The notes beneath the pieces were generated by a model. The model was not told where the DNA came from. It searched no databases and saw only the letters and a program-made list of their open reading frames with translations. A program made the translations under genes and the position numbers. Of a DNA stretch of 64,000 nucleotides, positions 25,601 through 33,703 are shown piece by piece. Source of the stretch: an uncultured Pseudomonadales bacterium (GTDB lineage Bacteria > Pseudomonadota > Gammaproteobacteria > Pseudomonadales > Azotimanducaceae); NCBI GenBank assembly GCA_938036875.1, contig CALHVX010000029.1, positions 1-64,000 of the forward strand, in the 5' to 3' direction. How positions within the stretch are numbered: position 1 is the stretch's first letter; each line of letters starts with the position of its first letter.

Positions 25601-26771
25601 TGGCTAACTCAAAACTTTCAAACAGCTCGCGGCGCACCTGACGACGCAAACTTAAAGGTTTAACCGACTCTTCAAACGCCCAGCAAATGGAGGATGGTCC
25701 AACCGGAACAACGTCTTTATGCCCCCAAGGCTTAGCAATCAGGCCAAGCTGGGCGCGCACATCAAGCAGTGCATCGTTGTAGCGATTTTCTGCTTTGGAG
25801 ATGATCTCTGCCATAGCCAACCACTCTTCGAACTCGTCGTTATCAACCAATTCAAGTTTTGTGGTGTTGCCTGACTCCCGGCGCCGTCGACGCTCCAACA
25901 TGTCATCAAGATCTGACACGTTTTCGATTTGCGACAACACCGCTTCGGTGAATTTCTCGCGCAGCGTGGCTTCTTCTTTCTCGATGACATCGAGACCTTC
26001 GAAGTACATCATCTGCATAGCGTTGGTGCCCGCATCTCGGGCTTTGGTCAACAGTTCGTTTTGTACATTGGCAAACATCTGGTTGCAGATGCGTTGCAAG
26101 GCACGCTGGCACACCCGGTAAACCCGGTGTCGCAACTCGGCCGCTTGCTCCTCGGTTAGCCGGCGATCGCGCAGGAATTTTTCTGGCAAGGTATCCGTTT
26201 GCTTAGCCGCGCCTTTCTTTTTTCCTGACGCCTTGCTGCCCGGGCCTTTTTTCGCTTTGGCTGAGGGCTTGGCTGCACCGTTAGCTTTGGCCCCAGCCGG
26301 AGCCGCTTCTACACCACCGGCACCACCGGCTGACGTTGTCACGGGCGTTGTGTTGTCCGGCAGCGGGGATTCTTCTAGGTAGTGCCCCTCGTCTTCCTCG
26401 TGCTCCTCTTCCTCTTCGTCGAGCACGGCCATCCCGGAGGCGGCCGAAAACTTCATCAGCGCTTGCTGTGCTTCGTCGGGCAAACCCGTTTGAAAACGCA
26501 CACCAATGCCACCACCTCCGTCCAGCAAACGCGCAACAATCGCTTGCGTGCGAAAGTGCTGTTGTCCTTCGGGGGTAGCAACAGAAAAATGCAGGGCTAA
26601 CAAGTCCGCGGGCTTAACCATCTCGCTAAGGCGCTGGTTGCCGTTGGCGGCAGTAAGCAACATACCTTCCGGACAGAAATCCCGGATATTACACAGCCAA
26701 GAGCGCCCTTCCGGTGGGTGCACCAAAGCTGATATCGATATAGGTTGCCGTGAATGGCGGCGACGTTCCAA
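22617..26771 (-). CDS. PilZ-DUF1631-GGDEF-EAL cyclic-di-GMP protein
   Basis: A 1384-residue multidomain protein for cyclic-di-GMP sensing and turnover. Order: PilZ (about 1-120; RxxxR at R4-R8 and DxCxxG at 31-36 in place of DxSxxG), an acidic then Lys/Ala-rich linker (120-195), DUF1631 (about 200-900; VDNDEFEEWLAMAEIISKAE is typical), GGDEF (about 955-1115) with intact RLGGDEFGVLL, and EAL (about 1130-1384). The cyclase inhibitory RxxD is LDCD here, so product inhibition at that site is unlikely. The EAL domain keeps the first Glu (FEILL), Asn (INVS), EITET, DDFGTG, KIDG, the late Glu in AEFVE, and QGY, and so looks able to hydrolyse. No membrane segments, so cytoplasmic. Net activity cannot be decided by eye. 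Confidence 0.92.
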   Translation of the reverse strand: MERRRHSRQPISISALVHPPEGRSWLCNIRDFCPEGMLLTAANGNQRLSEMVKPADLLALHFSVATPEGQQHFRTQAIVARLLDGGGGIGVRFQTGLPDEAQQALMKFSAASGMAVLDEEEEEHEEDEGHYLEESPLPDNTTPVTTSAGGAGGVEAAPAGAKANGAAKPSAKAKKGPGSKASGKKKGAAKQTDTLPEKFLRDRRLTEEQAAELRHRVYRVCQRALQRICNQMFANVQNELLTKARDAGTNAMQMMYFEGLDVIEKEEATLREKFTEAVLSQIENVSDLDDMLERRRRRESGNTTKLELVDNDEFEEWLAMAEIISKAENRYNDALLDVRAQLGLIAKPWGHKDVVPVGPSSICWAFEESVKPLSLRRQVRRELFESFELAMMPVLGNIYAALNQLLEESGAFPSLEDLREALVQGQIRRSTSGVRVEPQVYQEMDTAVREAALAADGIHTNKPGYNPFDEVGGTPQAVSTARNILNVNRVTREAVTGKRDPMLATQDTPEHELFDEAEILQAMAVIENEVGDQPISGGGLKPRLMEVLHKQHGDKSFSEEDFDTLDVMGGLVGSLRDDQLITDGIRQWIQRLELTLHKLATRDREFLEHDPNEPHSAVRMLNQLARLGNARDSKDGIDREVGRKVDELLERVVTEFDSNPEVFDEVVDELNPLVDRQTRAYRGNVERTVRASEGQQKLARARRAVVDEISERLEGKEVPELALQLLNPGWRNLLVHTHLRRGQDSNEWRDNLATVDKVIDQLSGKVEPGDEAYEDPDKLLKGVVSGLNGISFDPSKRTPLIMKLSSALVGDTAGHKSPVTFSQIPEGTTATALGLDGLLPDSNPELQTDDANVRESWAKAVERARRIQVGEWLATSDSQGRPLILTVAYVGDESSNFVLVNRKGIKTRELSLKELGDGLHQGQITLLDDYDLPLMERASQRMLENMHSQLAYQASHDDLTQLINRKEFERGVESAIASARHGDMQHALLYLDLDQFKIINNTSGHTAGDELLKQIGDALTRKLTDLDCDIARLGGDEFGVLLRDVQTQAARDTSELVLGAIREERFEWEERFYTLSASIGLVFVDASTESVDVAMRHADEACYSAKDAGRNRMQEYELGDSRMMQRHGIMEWVTQLDKALDDERLVLNCQRIAPVDTNSNSNAIGMNDHFEILLTMQDELGDMMPPSEFIQAAETYNRMGTVDRWVISRVMDWVASHRAELDKCAGFSINVSGHSVNDETFPDFVLEQFARTQAPTGKICFEITETAAIANLDNAIDFMNRMKIIGCKFSLDDFGTGLSSYSYLRNLPVDYVKIDGVFVRDIVDNPGDYAVVRSINEIGHYMGKKTIAEFVENDAVLEKLREIGVDYVQGYGIDRPQPLSELRL

Positions 26772-26912
26772 AGGTAACTATTCCGTCCTGGAAGTTTGGC
26801 AAAACATTACCTGAAAGCGGTCTACGGGTCACCTCGGTGAGCGTAGTCACTTCGCAAATTCAGCAGTTTGGTCCGATCATCGTAGTCGAGATCTTGGCGC
26901 GCTCGGTTAGAG

Positions 26913-26928
26913 CGTGATCTTTGTCACG
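26913..26928. promoter_or_regulatory. CRP/Vfr-like palindrome
   Basis: CGTGATCTTTGTCACG fits GTGA-N6-TCAC, the core of the CRP consensus TGTGA-N6-TCACA. It overlaps the last bases of glpK and lies about 140 bases upstream of the PilZ-GGDEF-EAL gene. Adjacent is a 5-base hairpin (CGCTC GGTTA GAGCG, 26900-26914) that could serve as a weak glpK terminator. Confidence 0.35.
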
Positions 26929-28399
26929 TTCGCGCACGAGTTACCGCTGCTTGCCAACCGGTTAACAGCGCCTCGCGCCGGTCTGCCGCCATGCTCGCCG
27001 GCCAAGCCTGCTCCTGAACCCAAAGGGAAGCTACCTGCTCGATGGACTCAAGCGACCCGCTACCCAAGGCCGCCAACATGGCCGCACCTAGCGCGGTTGT
27101 CTCGGTTACCTGGGGACGCTGTACCTCACGGTCAATGATGTCCGCCAGAAACTGGCAAAACCATTGGTTAACCACCATGCCGCCATCCACACGTAACGCA
27201 GAGACCTGGGCGCCGTCGTCGTGCATGGCGCGCAGCAAATCATCGGTTTGATACACAATGCTGGCCAGGGTTGCGGTCACCAACTCTTTAGCGGTGGTAG
27301 CCAAGGTCATTCCACAAACCAAGCCGCGCGCATGCGGGTCCCAGTAAGGGGCACCCAAACCCGTAAATGCTGGTACCAGATATACCCCTTGAGTATCACC
27401 ATCAATGCTCTGGGCGATCTGCTCCGTATCTGCTGCGGAGCTCACCAACCCCATCGCGTCTCGCAACCACTTAACCGCCACTCCAGCGGCAAATACACTG
27501 CCTTCCAAAGCGTAGCTGGGTTGACCTTGCAACCGATAGGCAACCGTTGTTAGCAATTGGTTGGAAGAGTTCAAACGGGTGGCGCCAGTGTGGGTCATGG
27601 CAAAACAACCGGTGCCGTAAGTACATTTCGTCATACCCGGCTGCACGCAAGCTTGACCAACCAAAGCCGCTTGCTGATCACCGGCGACGCCATTGATCGG
27701 AATCGGCTCGCCAAACCATTGGGCATCCGCCACACCAAAATGGTCTGCGCTATCCAGCACCTCAGGCAACATGGTCGCCGGCACCTGAAACTGCGCCAAC
27801 AACTCTGGGCTCCAACATTGCTGATCGATATCAAACAGCATGGTTCGGGATGCATTAGTGGCGTCGGTTACATGACGCGCACCGCCGGTGAGCCGCCAGA
27901 TCAAATAGCTGTCGACGGTACCAAAGCAAAGCTCGCCAGCGGTCGCCCGTGCTTGGTTATTCCCTTGTTGCAGTAGCCACTCGAGCTTGGTTGCAGAAAA
28001 ATAGGGGTCAACCAGCAAACCGGTCAGCTCGGTGATCCGAGCGGCAGCGGCGGTTTCGCGTAGCGCTGCACAACGATCGGCCCCTCGCCGGTCTTGCCAG
28101 ACAATGGCCGGATACACACAAGCGTTGCTCGCCCGCTCCCAAACCAAGGTGGTTTCACGCTGGTTGGTGATCCCGATCGAGGTAATCTCGGCGGCCGTGA
28201 TACCGGCGGCAGCTATGGCATCTCGACCTGCGGCTAGGGTGGTTTGCCAGATCACTTCTGGGTCTTGCTCAACCCAGCCATCTCGAGGCAACTGGCTATC
28301 AAACTCGTGCTGGCCACGGGCCAGCTCTTGGCCCTTATTGTCGAACAATATTGCCCGACTGCTGGAAGTGCCCTGATCTAGCGCCATAAATATTGTCAT
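26924..28399 (-). CDS. glpK: Glycerol kinase
   Basis: Phosphorylates glycerol to glycerol-3-phosphate. FGGY-family kinase with the phosphate-binding N terminus FMALDQGTSSSRAILFD, the glycerol site VGWVEQDP-like block (RDGWVEQDPEVIW near 46), NQRETTLVWER near 84, GVAGDQQAALVGQ near 240, and KCTYGTGCFAMTHTG near 258. I choose the ATG at 28399 because it overlaps the stop of a 19-codon leader ORF (ATGA); the track start six codons up has no ribosome site. No glpF, glpD or glpR is nearby. Confidence 0.94.
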   Translation of the reverse strand: MTIFMALDQGTSSSRAILFDNKGQELARGQHEFDSQLPRDGWVEQDPEVIWQTTLAAGRDAIAAAGITAAEITSIGITNQRETTLVWERASNACVYPAIVWQDRRGADRCAALRETAAAARITELTGLLVDPYFSATKLEWLLQQGNNQARATAGELCFGTVDSYLIWRLTGGARHVTDATNASRTMLFDIDQQCWSPELLAQFQVPATMLPEVLDSADHFGVADAQWFGEPIPINGVAGDQQAALVGQACVQPGMTKCTYGTGCFAMTHTGATRLNSSNQLLTTVAYRLQGQPSYALEGSVFAAGVAVKWLRDAMGLVSSAADTEQIAQSIDGDTQGVYLVPAFTGLGAPYWDPHARGLVCGMTLATTAKELVTATLASIVYQTDDLLRAMHDDGAQVSALRVDGGMVVNQWFCQFLADIIDREVQRPQVTETTALGAAMLAALGSGSLESIEQVASLWVQEQAWPASMAADRREALLTGWQAAVTRART

Positions 28400-28455
28400 T
28401 GTTTTTTCTGTTCCCATTCATCGTTGGCTATTCCCAGGGCCTTAAATTGCCACAT
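28396..28455 (-). CDS. 19-codon leader ORF translationally coupled to glpK
   Basis: On the minus strand a GAGGAGG ribosome site is followed by ATG and 19 codons (MWQFKALGIANDEWEQKKQ) ending in TGA. The TGA overlaps the glpK start as ATGA. The ribosome site is better than anything directly before glpK, so ribosomes probably load here and re-initiate at glpK. It is too short for the ORF track. Whether the peptide itself has a role is unknown. Confidence 0.6.
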   Translation of the reverse strand: MWQFKALGIANDEWEQKKQ

Positions 28456-28480
28456 CAGCCTCCTCAAGGGGGCAAAAAAG

Positions 28481-28533
28481 TTATCCACAGACAATTCACA
28501 GGCTAATCACAAGATACAGGCGGGTTTTCCACG
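28481..28533 (+). promoter_or_regulatory. DnaA box cluster upstream of nrdAB
   Basis: TTATCCACA at 28481-28489 is a perfect consensus DnaA box. Weaker 7-of-9 matches in the same orientation follow at 28492 (CAATTCACA), 28502 (CTAATCACA) and 28525 (TTTTCCACG), spaced about 11, 10 and 23 bases, near multiples of one helical turn. E. coli nrdAB is known to be controlled by DnaA through boxes upstream of its promoter. The cluster is also near the divergent glpK leader. Confidence 0.65.
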
Positions 28534-28560
28534 CTCTCACCTATTGCAATGCGAGGGAGC

Positions 28561-28606
28561 GAGCATTATCTTGTGTGCCCGTTTGGTGAAACCCTATATA
28601 TAGGGT
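28561..28606. promoter_or_regulatory. NrdR-like box pair over the probable nrdA promoter
   Basis: ACCCTATATATAGGGT (28591-28606, within an 18-base perfect palindrome at 28590-28607) matches the NrdR consensus ACACwATATATwGTGT at 14 of 16 positions. A second, weaker box GAGCATTATCTTGTGT (28561-28576) has the typical ATCTTGTGT half and lies 30 bases upstream, about three helical turns, as NrdR pairs do. TTGTGT at 28571 and TATATA at 28595, 18 bases apart, could be the -35 and -10, so bound NrdR would block the promoter. A third half-like site, TCACAAGATA, is at 28507. Confidence 0.6.
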
Positions 28607-28719
28607 TAAGCAGTCGCCAAGGGCACTAGATGTGTCATTTGCCTATCAAAAAGAGAAAGACAATTGATAGATGATAAATGGGGCATTTTTAGTCAAATTA
28701 CTAGGCAGAGAGGCTCGAA

Positions 28720-28848
28720 ATGATCCCAATTGCCGACGTTGACGCACCGGATTTTGATCGGTCGGACAGCAGACCATTAGCAAAACGACCGAAAGAGACA
28801 AGCAAGAAAGAAACAAGAAACAAGAAACAAGAGACAAGAGACAAATAG
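28720..28848 (+). CDS. Candidate 42-residue ORF in the nrdA leader
   Basis: ATG at 28720 follows GAGAGG by six bases and opens a 42-codon frame to TAG at 28846. The peptide starts acidic (MIPIADVDAPDFDRSD) and ends in a Lys/Arg/Glu/Thr-rich stretch made by the 7-base repeats. The start context is credible, the coding potential is not strong, and it resembles no protein I know. It could be a leader peptide or chance. Confidence 0.3.
   Translation: MIPIADVDAPDFDRSDSRPLAKRPKETSKKETRNKKQETRDK
28811..28845 (+). repeat. Five tandem 7-base repeats (A[A/G]ACAAG)
   Basis: AAACAAG three times, then AGACAAG and AGACAAA, without spacers. Preceded at 28797 by GACAAGCAAGAA, which recurs in the second repeat block at 29158. 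Confidence 0.8.
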
Positions 28849-29152
28849 AAAAATAGACAGACCAAAAAGAGAGAGCGCAGCAGTCACTAAGCGCCAAAGT
28901 ACGACACCGTTAAACGGCTAAACGGTTAAACCAGTCCGTAGGCACTGTTAACCAGGGGGGGAGCAGCGGCTACAACTCAGACCAGGATAGGACCGCCTAG
29001 TAGAGGTGAGGCTTGGTCAGAAACAGGTTTACTGCAACTTAGGCGAACCACCTAAAGCGCAAAAAGATACGCAGGACTAAATCCCAGGCAGGACGCCACC
29101 AGTGCAGGTTCAATCAAGGCACTTGTTCGCTTAATGCGGGTTTTAGGAACGA

Positions 29153-29190
29153 GAACAGACAAGCAAGAACAGACAAGCAAGAACGGACAA
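29153..29190 (+). repeat. 14-base tandem repeat, 2.7 copies, in the nrdA leader
   Basis: GAACAGACAAGCAA occurs twice in direct succession followed by a partial, slightly changed copy GAACGGACAA. Its core GACAAGCAAGAA is shared with the repeat block 350 bases upstream. Confidence 0.8.
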
Positions 29191-29335
29191 AAAAGGGCGG
29201 CCGAGAGGCCAAACCAACAACATCACTATTAATCAGCTTTACAGAGCCACCATTGAGCGCTACCACCGATTTAGGTTGGACCCCGCCTCCTGAGCAATGG
29301 AACTCTGATAAGCGCATCAGGAGAATGGATCACCA

Positions 29336-32305
29336 ATGCAACTTGAAACCAGTGCAACGACTGCCGCGACAGACAACCTAGCTGGCGAGCCCGCAACACA
29401 AGGCTCTTCACCCCAGGCTGCCCAACTGTCCCCCGCCATCGTTGCTACCGCACCTGGCCAATTGAAGGTTATTAAGCGTAACGGCACCGTCGTGCCGTAC
29501 ACCGACGACAAAATTGTTGTGGTACTAACCAGAGCTTTTCTAGCCGTTGAAGGGGGCACCGCTGCTGCCTCACCACGCATACGCGAGCTCGTAAGCGCGC
29601 TTAGCGATCAAGTCACCAACACTTTTAAGCGCCGCTTACCCTCTGGCGGCACGCTGCACATCGAAGATATCCAAGACCAAGTTGAATTGGTGCTCATGCG
29701 TTCCGGCGAGCACAAAGTTGCCCGCTCCTACGTTTTATACCGCGATGAACGCTCACGCGCCCGCGCTGACCATGCGCCCCAGCCGGTGGTTAGCACCAGC
29801 ACAAGCTACCAAGTGGTACACACTGACGGCAGCAAAGCACCGCTGGACGAAGTGCGCCTACGCACCTTAGTGCTAGAAGCCTGCGCTAACCTAGATGACG
29901 TTGACCCACAGCGCATTCTGGATGAAGCCATGGGTAACATGTACGACGGTATCGGCATTAAAGATGTCTCAACCTCTTTGCTGATCACCGCGCGTACGCT
30001 GATCGAAGAAGAGCCCAACTACTCTTACGTAACCGCACGCCTGCTGATGGATGAGCTCCGCAGCGAAGCGCTGGAGTTTTTGGACGTTCGCAGTGACACC
30101 GGCACTTACCAAGCGATCCAGTCGCAAATGTCTGGGGTGTACAGCAAAGCGCTAGCCGCCTTTATTCAGCGCGGCATTGAGCTAGAGCTGCTGTCACCGG
30201 AACTGCAAAATTACGACCTAGAAATGCTCGGCAACGCCATCAATGCCGATCAAGATCTACAGTTCTCGTACTTAGGATTGCAGACCTTGTACGACCGCTA
30301 CTTCATCCACAGCAATGAAGTTCGCATCGAGCTGCCACAAGTCTTTTTCATGCGGGTTGCAATGGGTTTGGCTGCTAAGGAAGACAACCCGAACGAGCGC
30401 GCCATCGAGTTCTACAACTTGCTCTCATCTTTTGACTACATGAGCTCAACGCCAACCCTGTTTAATGCGGGCACACTAAGGCCACAGCTGTCGTCTTGCT
30501 TCCTGACCACCCTGCCTGACCAGCTAGAAGGCATTTACAACGGCATTCGCGACAACGCGATGCTGTCCAAGTGGGCGGGCGGCTTAGGCAACGACTGGAC
30601 CCCCGTGCGCGCATTGGGTTCCTACATCAAAGGCACCAACGGTAAGTCCCAAGGTGTTGTGCCATTCCTGAAGGTGGTGAACGACACCGCCGTTGCCGTG
30701 AATCAAGGCGGCAAACGCAAAGGAGCGGTCTGTGCCTATTTGGAAAGCTGGCACCTAGACATCGAAGAGTTTCTCGAGCTGCGCAAAAACACCGGTGATG
30801 ATCGCCGTCGCACCCACGACATGAACACGGCTAACTGGATTCCAGACTTGTTCATGAAGCGTGTCACCAACGACGAGCACTGGACCTTGTTGTCGCCAAG
30901 CGACGCACCCGATCTCCACGATCTTTACGGCAAAGCGTTTGAGACTCGCTACAACGAATACGAAGCCATGACCGAAAGCGGCGAGCTGAAGCTATTCAAA
31001 CGCGTTAAAGCACAAGAGCTATGGCGCAAGATGCTAAGCATGTTGTTCGAAACAGGTCACCCCTGGGTCACCTTCAAAGACAGCTGCAACGTACGCTCGC
31101 CACAGCAACACGTCGGCGTTGTGCACTCGTCTAATCTTTGCACCGAGATCACACTGAACACCTCGGAAGAAGAGATCGCCGTATGCAACTTAGGTTCAAT
31201 CAACTTGGCGCAGCACATTACCGATGGCAAGCTTAACGCCAAGAAGTTGAAGAAGACCGTACGCACCGCTGTGCGCATGCTCGACAACGTGATCGACATC
31301 AACTACTACTCGGTACCTCAAGCCAAGACGTCCAACTCCCGCCATCGACCGGTTGGTTTGGGCATCATGGGCTTCCAAGATGCGCTGTACCAGCTTCGCC
31401 TGCCCTACGCCAGCGATGCGGCCGTGACTTTTGCAGATCGCTCGATGGAAGTGATCAGCTACTTCGCTATTGATGCCTCTAGCAAGCTAGCCAAAGAACG
31501 CGGCTCTTACGCCAGCTTCCCTGGCTCGCTGTGGAGCCGCGGCATCTTGCCCATCGACTCCCTCAAGCGCCTGCAAGCGGAGCGTGGCGAGGAGTACTTA
31601 GATGCAAACTTTGACACCACCTTAGATTGGGACAAGCTACGCAACAAAGTGCAGCAGCACGGCATGCGTAACTCCAACGTCATGGCCATTGCGCCAACGG
31701 CAACCATTGCCAACATTACTGGCGTAACCCAGTCCATTGAGCCCACCTACCAAAACCTGTTCGTGAAATCGAACTTGTCTGGTGAGTTCACCGTGGTAAA
31801 CCCCTACTTGGTACAAGAGCTCAAGGCCGCGGGCTTGTGGGATAAGGTCATGGTCAATGACCTAAAGTACTACGACGGTAGCCTATCGGCCATCGAGCGT
31901 ATTCCAGCAGAACTTAAAGAACTCTATGCCACCGCGTTTGAGGTAGAACCACGATGGTTGGTTGACGCAGCGAGCCGGCGCCAGAAATGGATCGACCAAG
32001 CGCAGTCGTTGAACCTATACATGGCTGGTGCATCGGGTAAGAAGTTGGACATTACCTATCGCATGGCTTGGTTACGCGGTCTCAAGACGACTTATTATCT
32101 CCGTGCTTTGGGTGCAACTCACACCGAGAAGTCGACCCTAGACCGCAGCACGCTAAACGCGGTGGACTCAGGCTCCGACGCCACACCAACAGCACCGGCA
32201 ACAGAAAGTGTGAGCGGTGGTGTTGACGACTTTAACTTAGAAAACGCCGCACCGGTGCCTATGGCCTGTTCCATAGATGAGCCCGATTGCGAAGCGTGCC
32301 AGTAG
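29336..32305 (+). CDS. nrdA: Class Ia ribonucleotide reductase, large subunit with two ATP-cones
   Basis: Reduces ribonucleoside diphosphates to deoxy forms. At 989 residues it is longer than E. coli NrdA (761) because it has two ATP-cone domains, about 43-140 ([19 protein letters not shown]) and 155-245 ([19 protein letters not shown]), as in the Pseudomonas type. Catalytic core: PQLSSCFLT near 385 and NLCTEITLN...VCNLGSINL near 600 give the redox cysteine pair, the thiyl Cys and the catalytic Glu. The tail ends CEACQ, the shuttle Cys pair C985/C988. nrdB follows after 10 bases. Control is probably by DnaA and NrdR. Confidence 0.96.
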   Translation: MQLETSATTAATDNLAGEPATQGSSPQAAQLSPAIVATAPGQLKVIKRNGTVVPYTDDKIVVVLTRAFLAVEGGTAAASPRIRELVSALSDQVTNTFKRRLPSGGTLHIEDIQDQVELVLMRSGEHKVARSYVLYRDERSRARADHAPQPVVSTSTSYQVVHTDGSKAPLDEVRLRTLVLEACANLDDVDPQRILDEAMGNMYDGIGIKDVSTSLLITARTLIEEEPNYSYVTARLLMDELRSEALEFLDVRSDTGTYQAIQSQMSGVYSKALAAFIQRGIELELLSPELQNYDLEMLGNAINADQDLQFSYLGLQTLYDRYFIHSNEVRIELPQVFFMRVAMGLAAKEDNPNERAIEFYNLLSSFDYMSSTPTLFNAGTLRPQLSSCFLTTLPDQLEGIYNGIRDNAMLSKWAGGLGNDWTPVRALGSYIKGTNGKSQGVVPFLKVVNDTAVAVNQGGKRKGAVCAYLESWHLDIEEFLELRKNTGDDRRRTHDMNTANWIPDLFMKRVTNDEHWTLLSPSDAPDLHDLYGKAFETRYNEYEAMTESGELKLFKRVKAQELWRKMLSMLFETGHPWVTFKDSCNVRSPQQHVGVVHSSNLCTEITLNTSEEEIAVCNLGSINLAQHITDGKLNAKKLKKTVRTAVRMLDNVIDINYYSVPQAKTSNSRHRPVGLGIMGFQDALYQLRLPYASDAAVTFADRSMEVISYFAIDASSKLAKERGSYASFPGSLWSRGILPIDSLKRLQAERGEEYLDANFDTTLDWDKLRNKVQQHGMRNSNVMAIAPTATIANITGVTQSIEPTYQNLFVKSNLSGEFTVVNPYLVQELKAAGLWDKVMVNDLKYYDGSLSAIERIPAELKELYATAFEVEPRWLVDAASRRQKWIDQAQSLNLYMAGASGKKLDITYRMAWLRGLKTTYYLRALGATHTEKSTLDRSTLNAVDSGSDATPTAPATESVSGGVDDFNLENAAPVPMACSIDEPDCEACQ

Positions 32306-32315
32306 GAGAGCTGCG

Positions 32316-33644
32316 ATGTTAAGTTGGGAAGATTACAAAGAAGATGCGGCCTCTCCTGGTTCAGCAAATACAGGGCCTGCCAAGCGTCAAGCAGCGCCAG
32401 CTAGCGCTAGCTCGCTGGGTAGCTCGCTCGACCTGATTGGTGACATGGATGACCTTGATGATGATGAGCTAGAAGATGAGATGGACGGCGGCCTAATTCA
32501 GGTTGCAGAGAACACCCCCACCCTGACAACACAGGTCACGCCTGAGCCAACAGTTGCCGCACCGGTTGCCGTAGCGGCGGTCAGCGCGCCAACACCGGTA
32601 GCAGCTGTAACCCAGCCGGAAACACGCGAACGCGTCACCGTTGACCAGAAAGCCATGATCAACTGCCGCGCGGATCTCAACCAGCTGGTGCCCTTTAAGT
32701 ATGAGTGGGCATGGCAAAAATATCTGGATGGCTGCGCAAACCATTGGATGCCCCAAGAAGTCAACATGACGGCCGACATCGCTCTGTGGAAATCAGACAA
32801 TGGCCTAACGGAAGATGAGCGAGTGGTTATTAAGCGTAGCTTGGGGTTCTTCTCCACGGCGGACTCGCTGGTTGCCAACAACCTAGTACTTGCGTTGTAC
32901 CGACTCATCACCAACCCGGAATGTCGTCAGTACATCTTGCGCCAAGCGTTTGAAGAAGCCATTCATACCCATGCCTATCAATACTGCATTGAATCGCTGG
33001 GCATGGACGAAGGCGAAATCTTTAACATGTACCACGAGGTACCGGTGGTTGCCAAGAAAGCTAGCTGGGCTTTGGAGTACACCACGGGCATTAGCAATCC
33101 TGAGTTCACCACTGGCACCCCGGAGACGGACCGCGAGTTGCTGAAAAACTTGATTGCCTATTACTGCGTGTTGGAAGGCGTGTTCTTCTATTGTGGCTTC
33201 ACCCAAATCTTGTCTATGGGCCGACGCAACAAGATGTCGGGGACCTCTGAGCAGTTCCAGTACATCTTGCGCGATGAGTCGATGCACGTGAACTTCGGCA
33301 TTGATGTGATCAACCAGATCAAGCTAGAAAACCCGCACTTGTGGGATGCGGACATGCAGGCACTAGCCCGCAAGATGATCTTGGAAGGCACCGAGCTTGA
33401 GATTGAATACGCTAAGGACACCATGCCTCGCGGTATCTTGGGCATGAACGCCAACATGATGGCCGAGTACCTGCAGTTCATCGCGAACCGCAGGCTGGCC
33501 CAAATTGGCCTGACCGAAGCCTTTGCCGGCGCCAAGAACCCCTTCCCTTGGATGTCAGAAATGATGGACCTCAAGAAAGAAAAGAACTTCTTCGAGACCC
33601 GCGTGACTGAATATCAAACGGGTGGCGCCCTCTCTTGGGATTAA
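32316..33644 (+). CDS. nrdB: Class Ia ribonucleotide reductase, small subunit with N-terminal extension
   Basis: Houses the diiron-tyrosyl radical. I choose the ATG at 32316, with AGGAGAG five bases upstream, over the track start inside nrdA. Iron ligands are visible: Asp in [10 protein letters not shown], Glu and His in [10 protein letters not shown], Glu in VLEGVFFY, and Glu/His in [10 protein letters not shown]. The Tyr in IHTHAY occupies the radical position, so this is not the Phe (class Ic) type. The first 120 or so residues are an acidic then Ala/Val/Pro/Thr-rich low-complexity extension, making it 442 residues against about 376 in E. coli. Confidence 0.95.
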   Translation: MLSWEDYKEDAASPGSANTGPAKRQAAPASASSLGSSLDLIGDMDDLDDDELEDEMDGGLIQVAENTPTLTTQVTPEPTVAAPVAVAAVSAPTPVAAVTQPETRERVTVDQKAMINCRADLNQLVPFKYEWAWQKYLDGCANHWMPQEVNMTADIALWKSDNGLTEDERVVIKRSLGFFSTADSLVANNLVLALYRLITNPECRQYILRQAFEEAIHTHAYQYCIESLGMDEGEIFNMYHEVPVVAKKASWALEYTTGISNPEFTTGTPETDRELLKNLIAYYCVLEGVFFYCGFTQILSMGRRNKMSGTSEQFQYILRDESMHVNFGIDVINQIKLENPHLWDADMQALARKMILEGTELEIEYAKDTMPRGILGMNANMMAEYLQFIANRRLAQIGLTEAFAGAKNPFPWMSEMMDLKKEKNFFETRVTEYQTGGALSWD

Positions 33645-33703
33645 GAGTTTGAGATTAACGCTTGAACATAGAGCAACAAGATTGAACAACTAGGAAGATC
33701 CAC

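Larger units (their letters stand above)
28607..29335 (+). other. Long nrdAB leader region, about 730 bases
   Basis: No ordinary gene lies between the NrdR-like boxes and nrdA. The region is purine-rich on the plus strand and holds a 7-base stem CTATCAA/TTGATAG (28643-28670), a 42-codon candidate ORF, 7-base and 14-base tandem repeats, and AAACGG(C/T)TAAACGG repeats near 28910. I do not recognise a riboswitch. AGGAG at 29319 is 12 bases from the nrdA ATG, a little far. The transcription start is inferred, so the leader length is tentative. Confidence 0.5.

Noticed and set aside
28481-28606. Reading the DnaA-box cluster as a replication origin.
   Set aside because: Only one strong box, no adjoining dnaA-dnaN or gidA/mnmG genes, and the direct downstream gene is nrdA, where DnaA boxes are expected for regulation.
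28900-29100. Possible cobalamin or other riboswitch in the nrdA leader (GGG-rich and ACTG-containing segments).
   Set aside because: The conserved cores of riboswitches I know are not present in the right order, and class Ia reductase does not need cobalamin.
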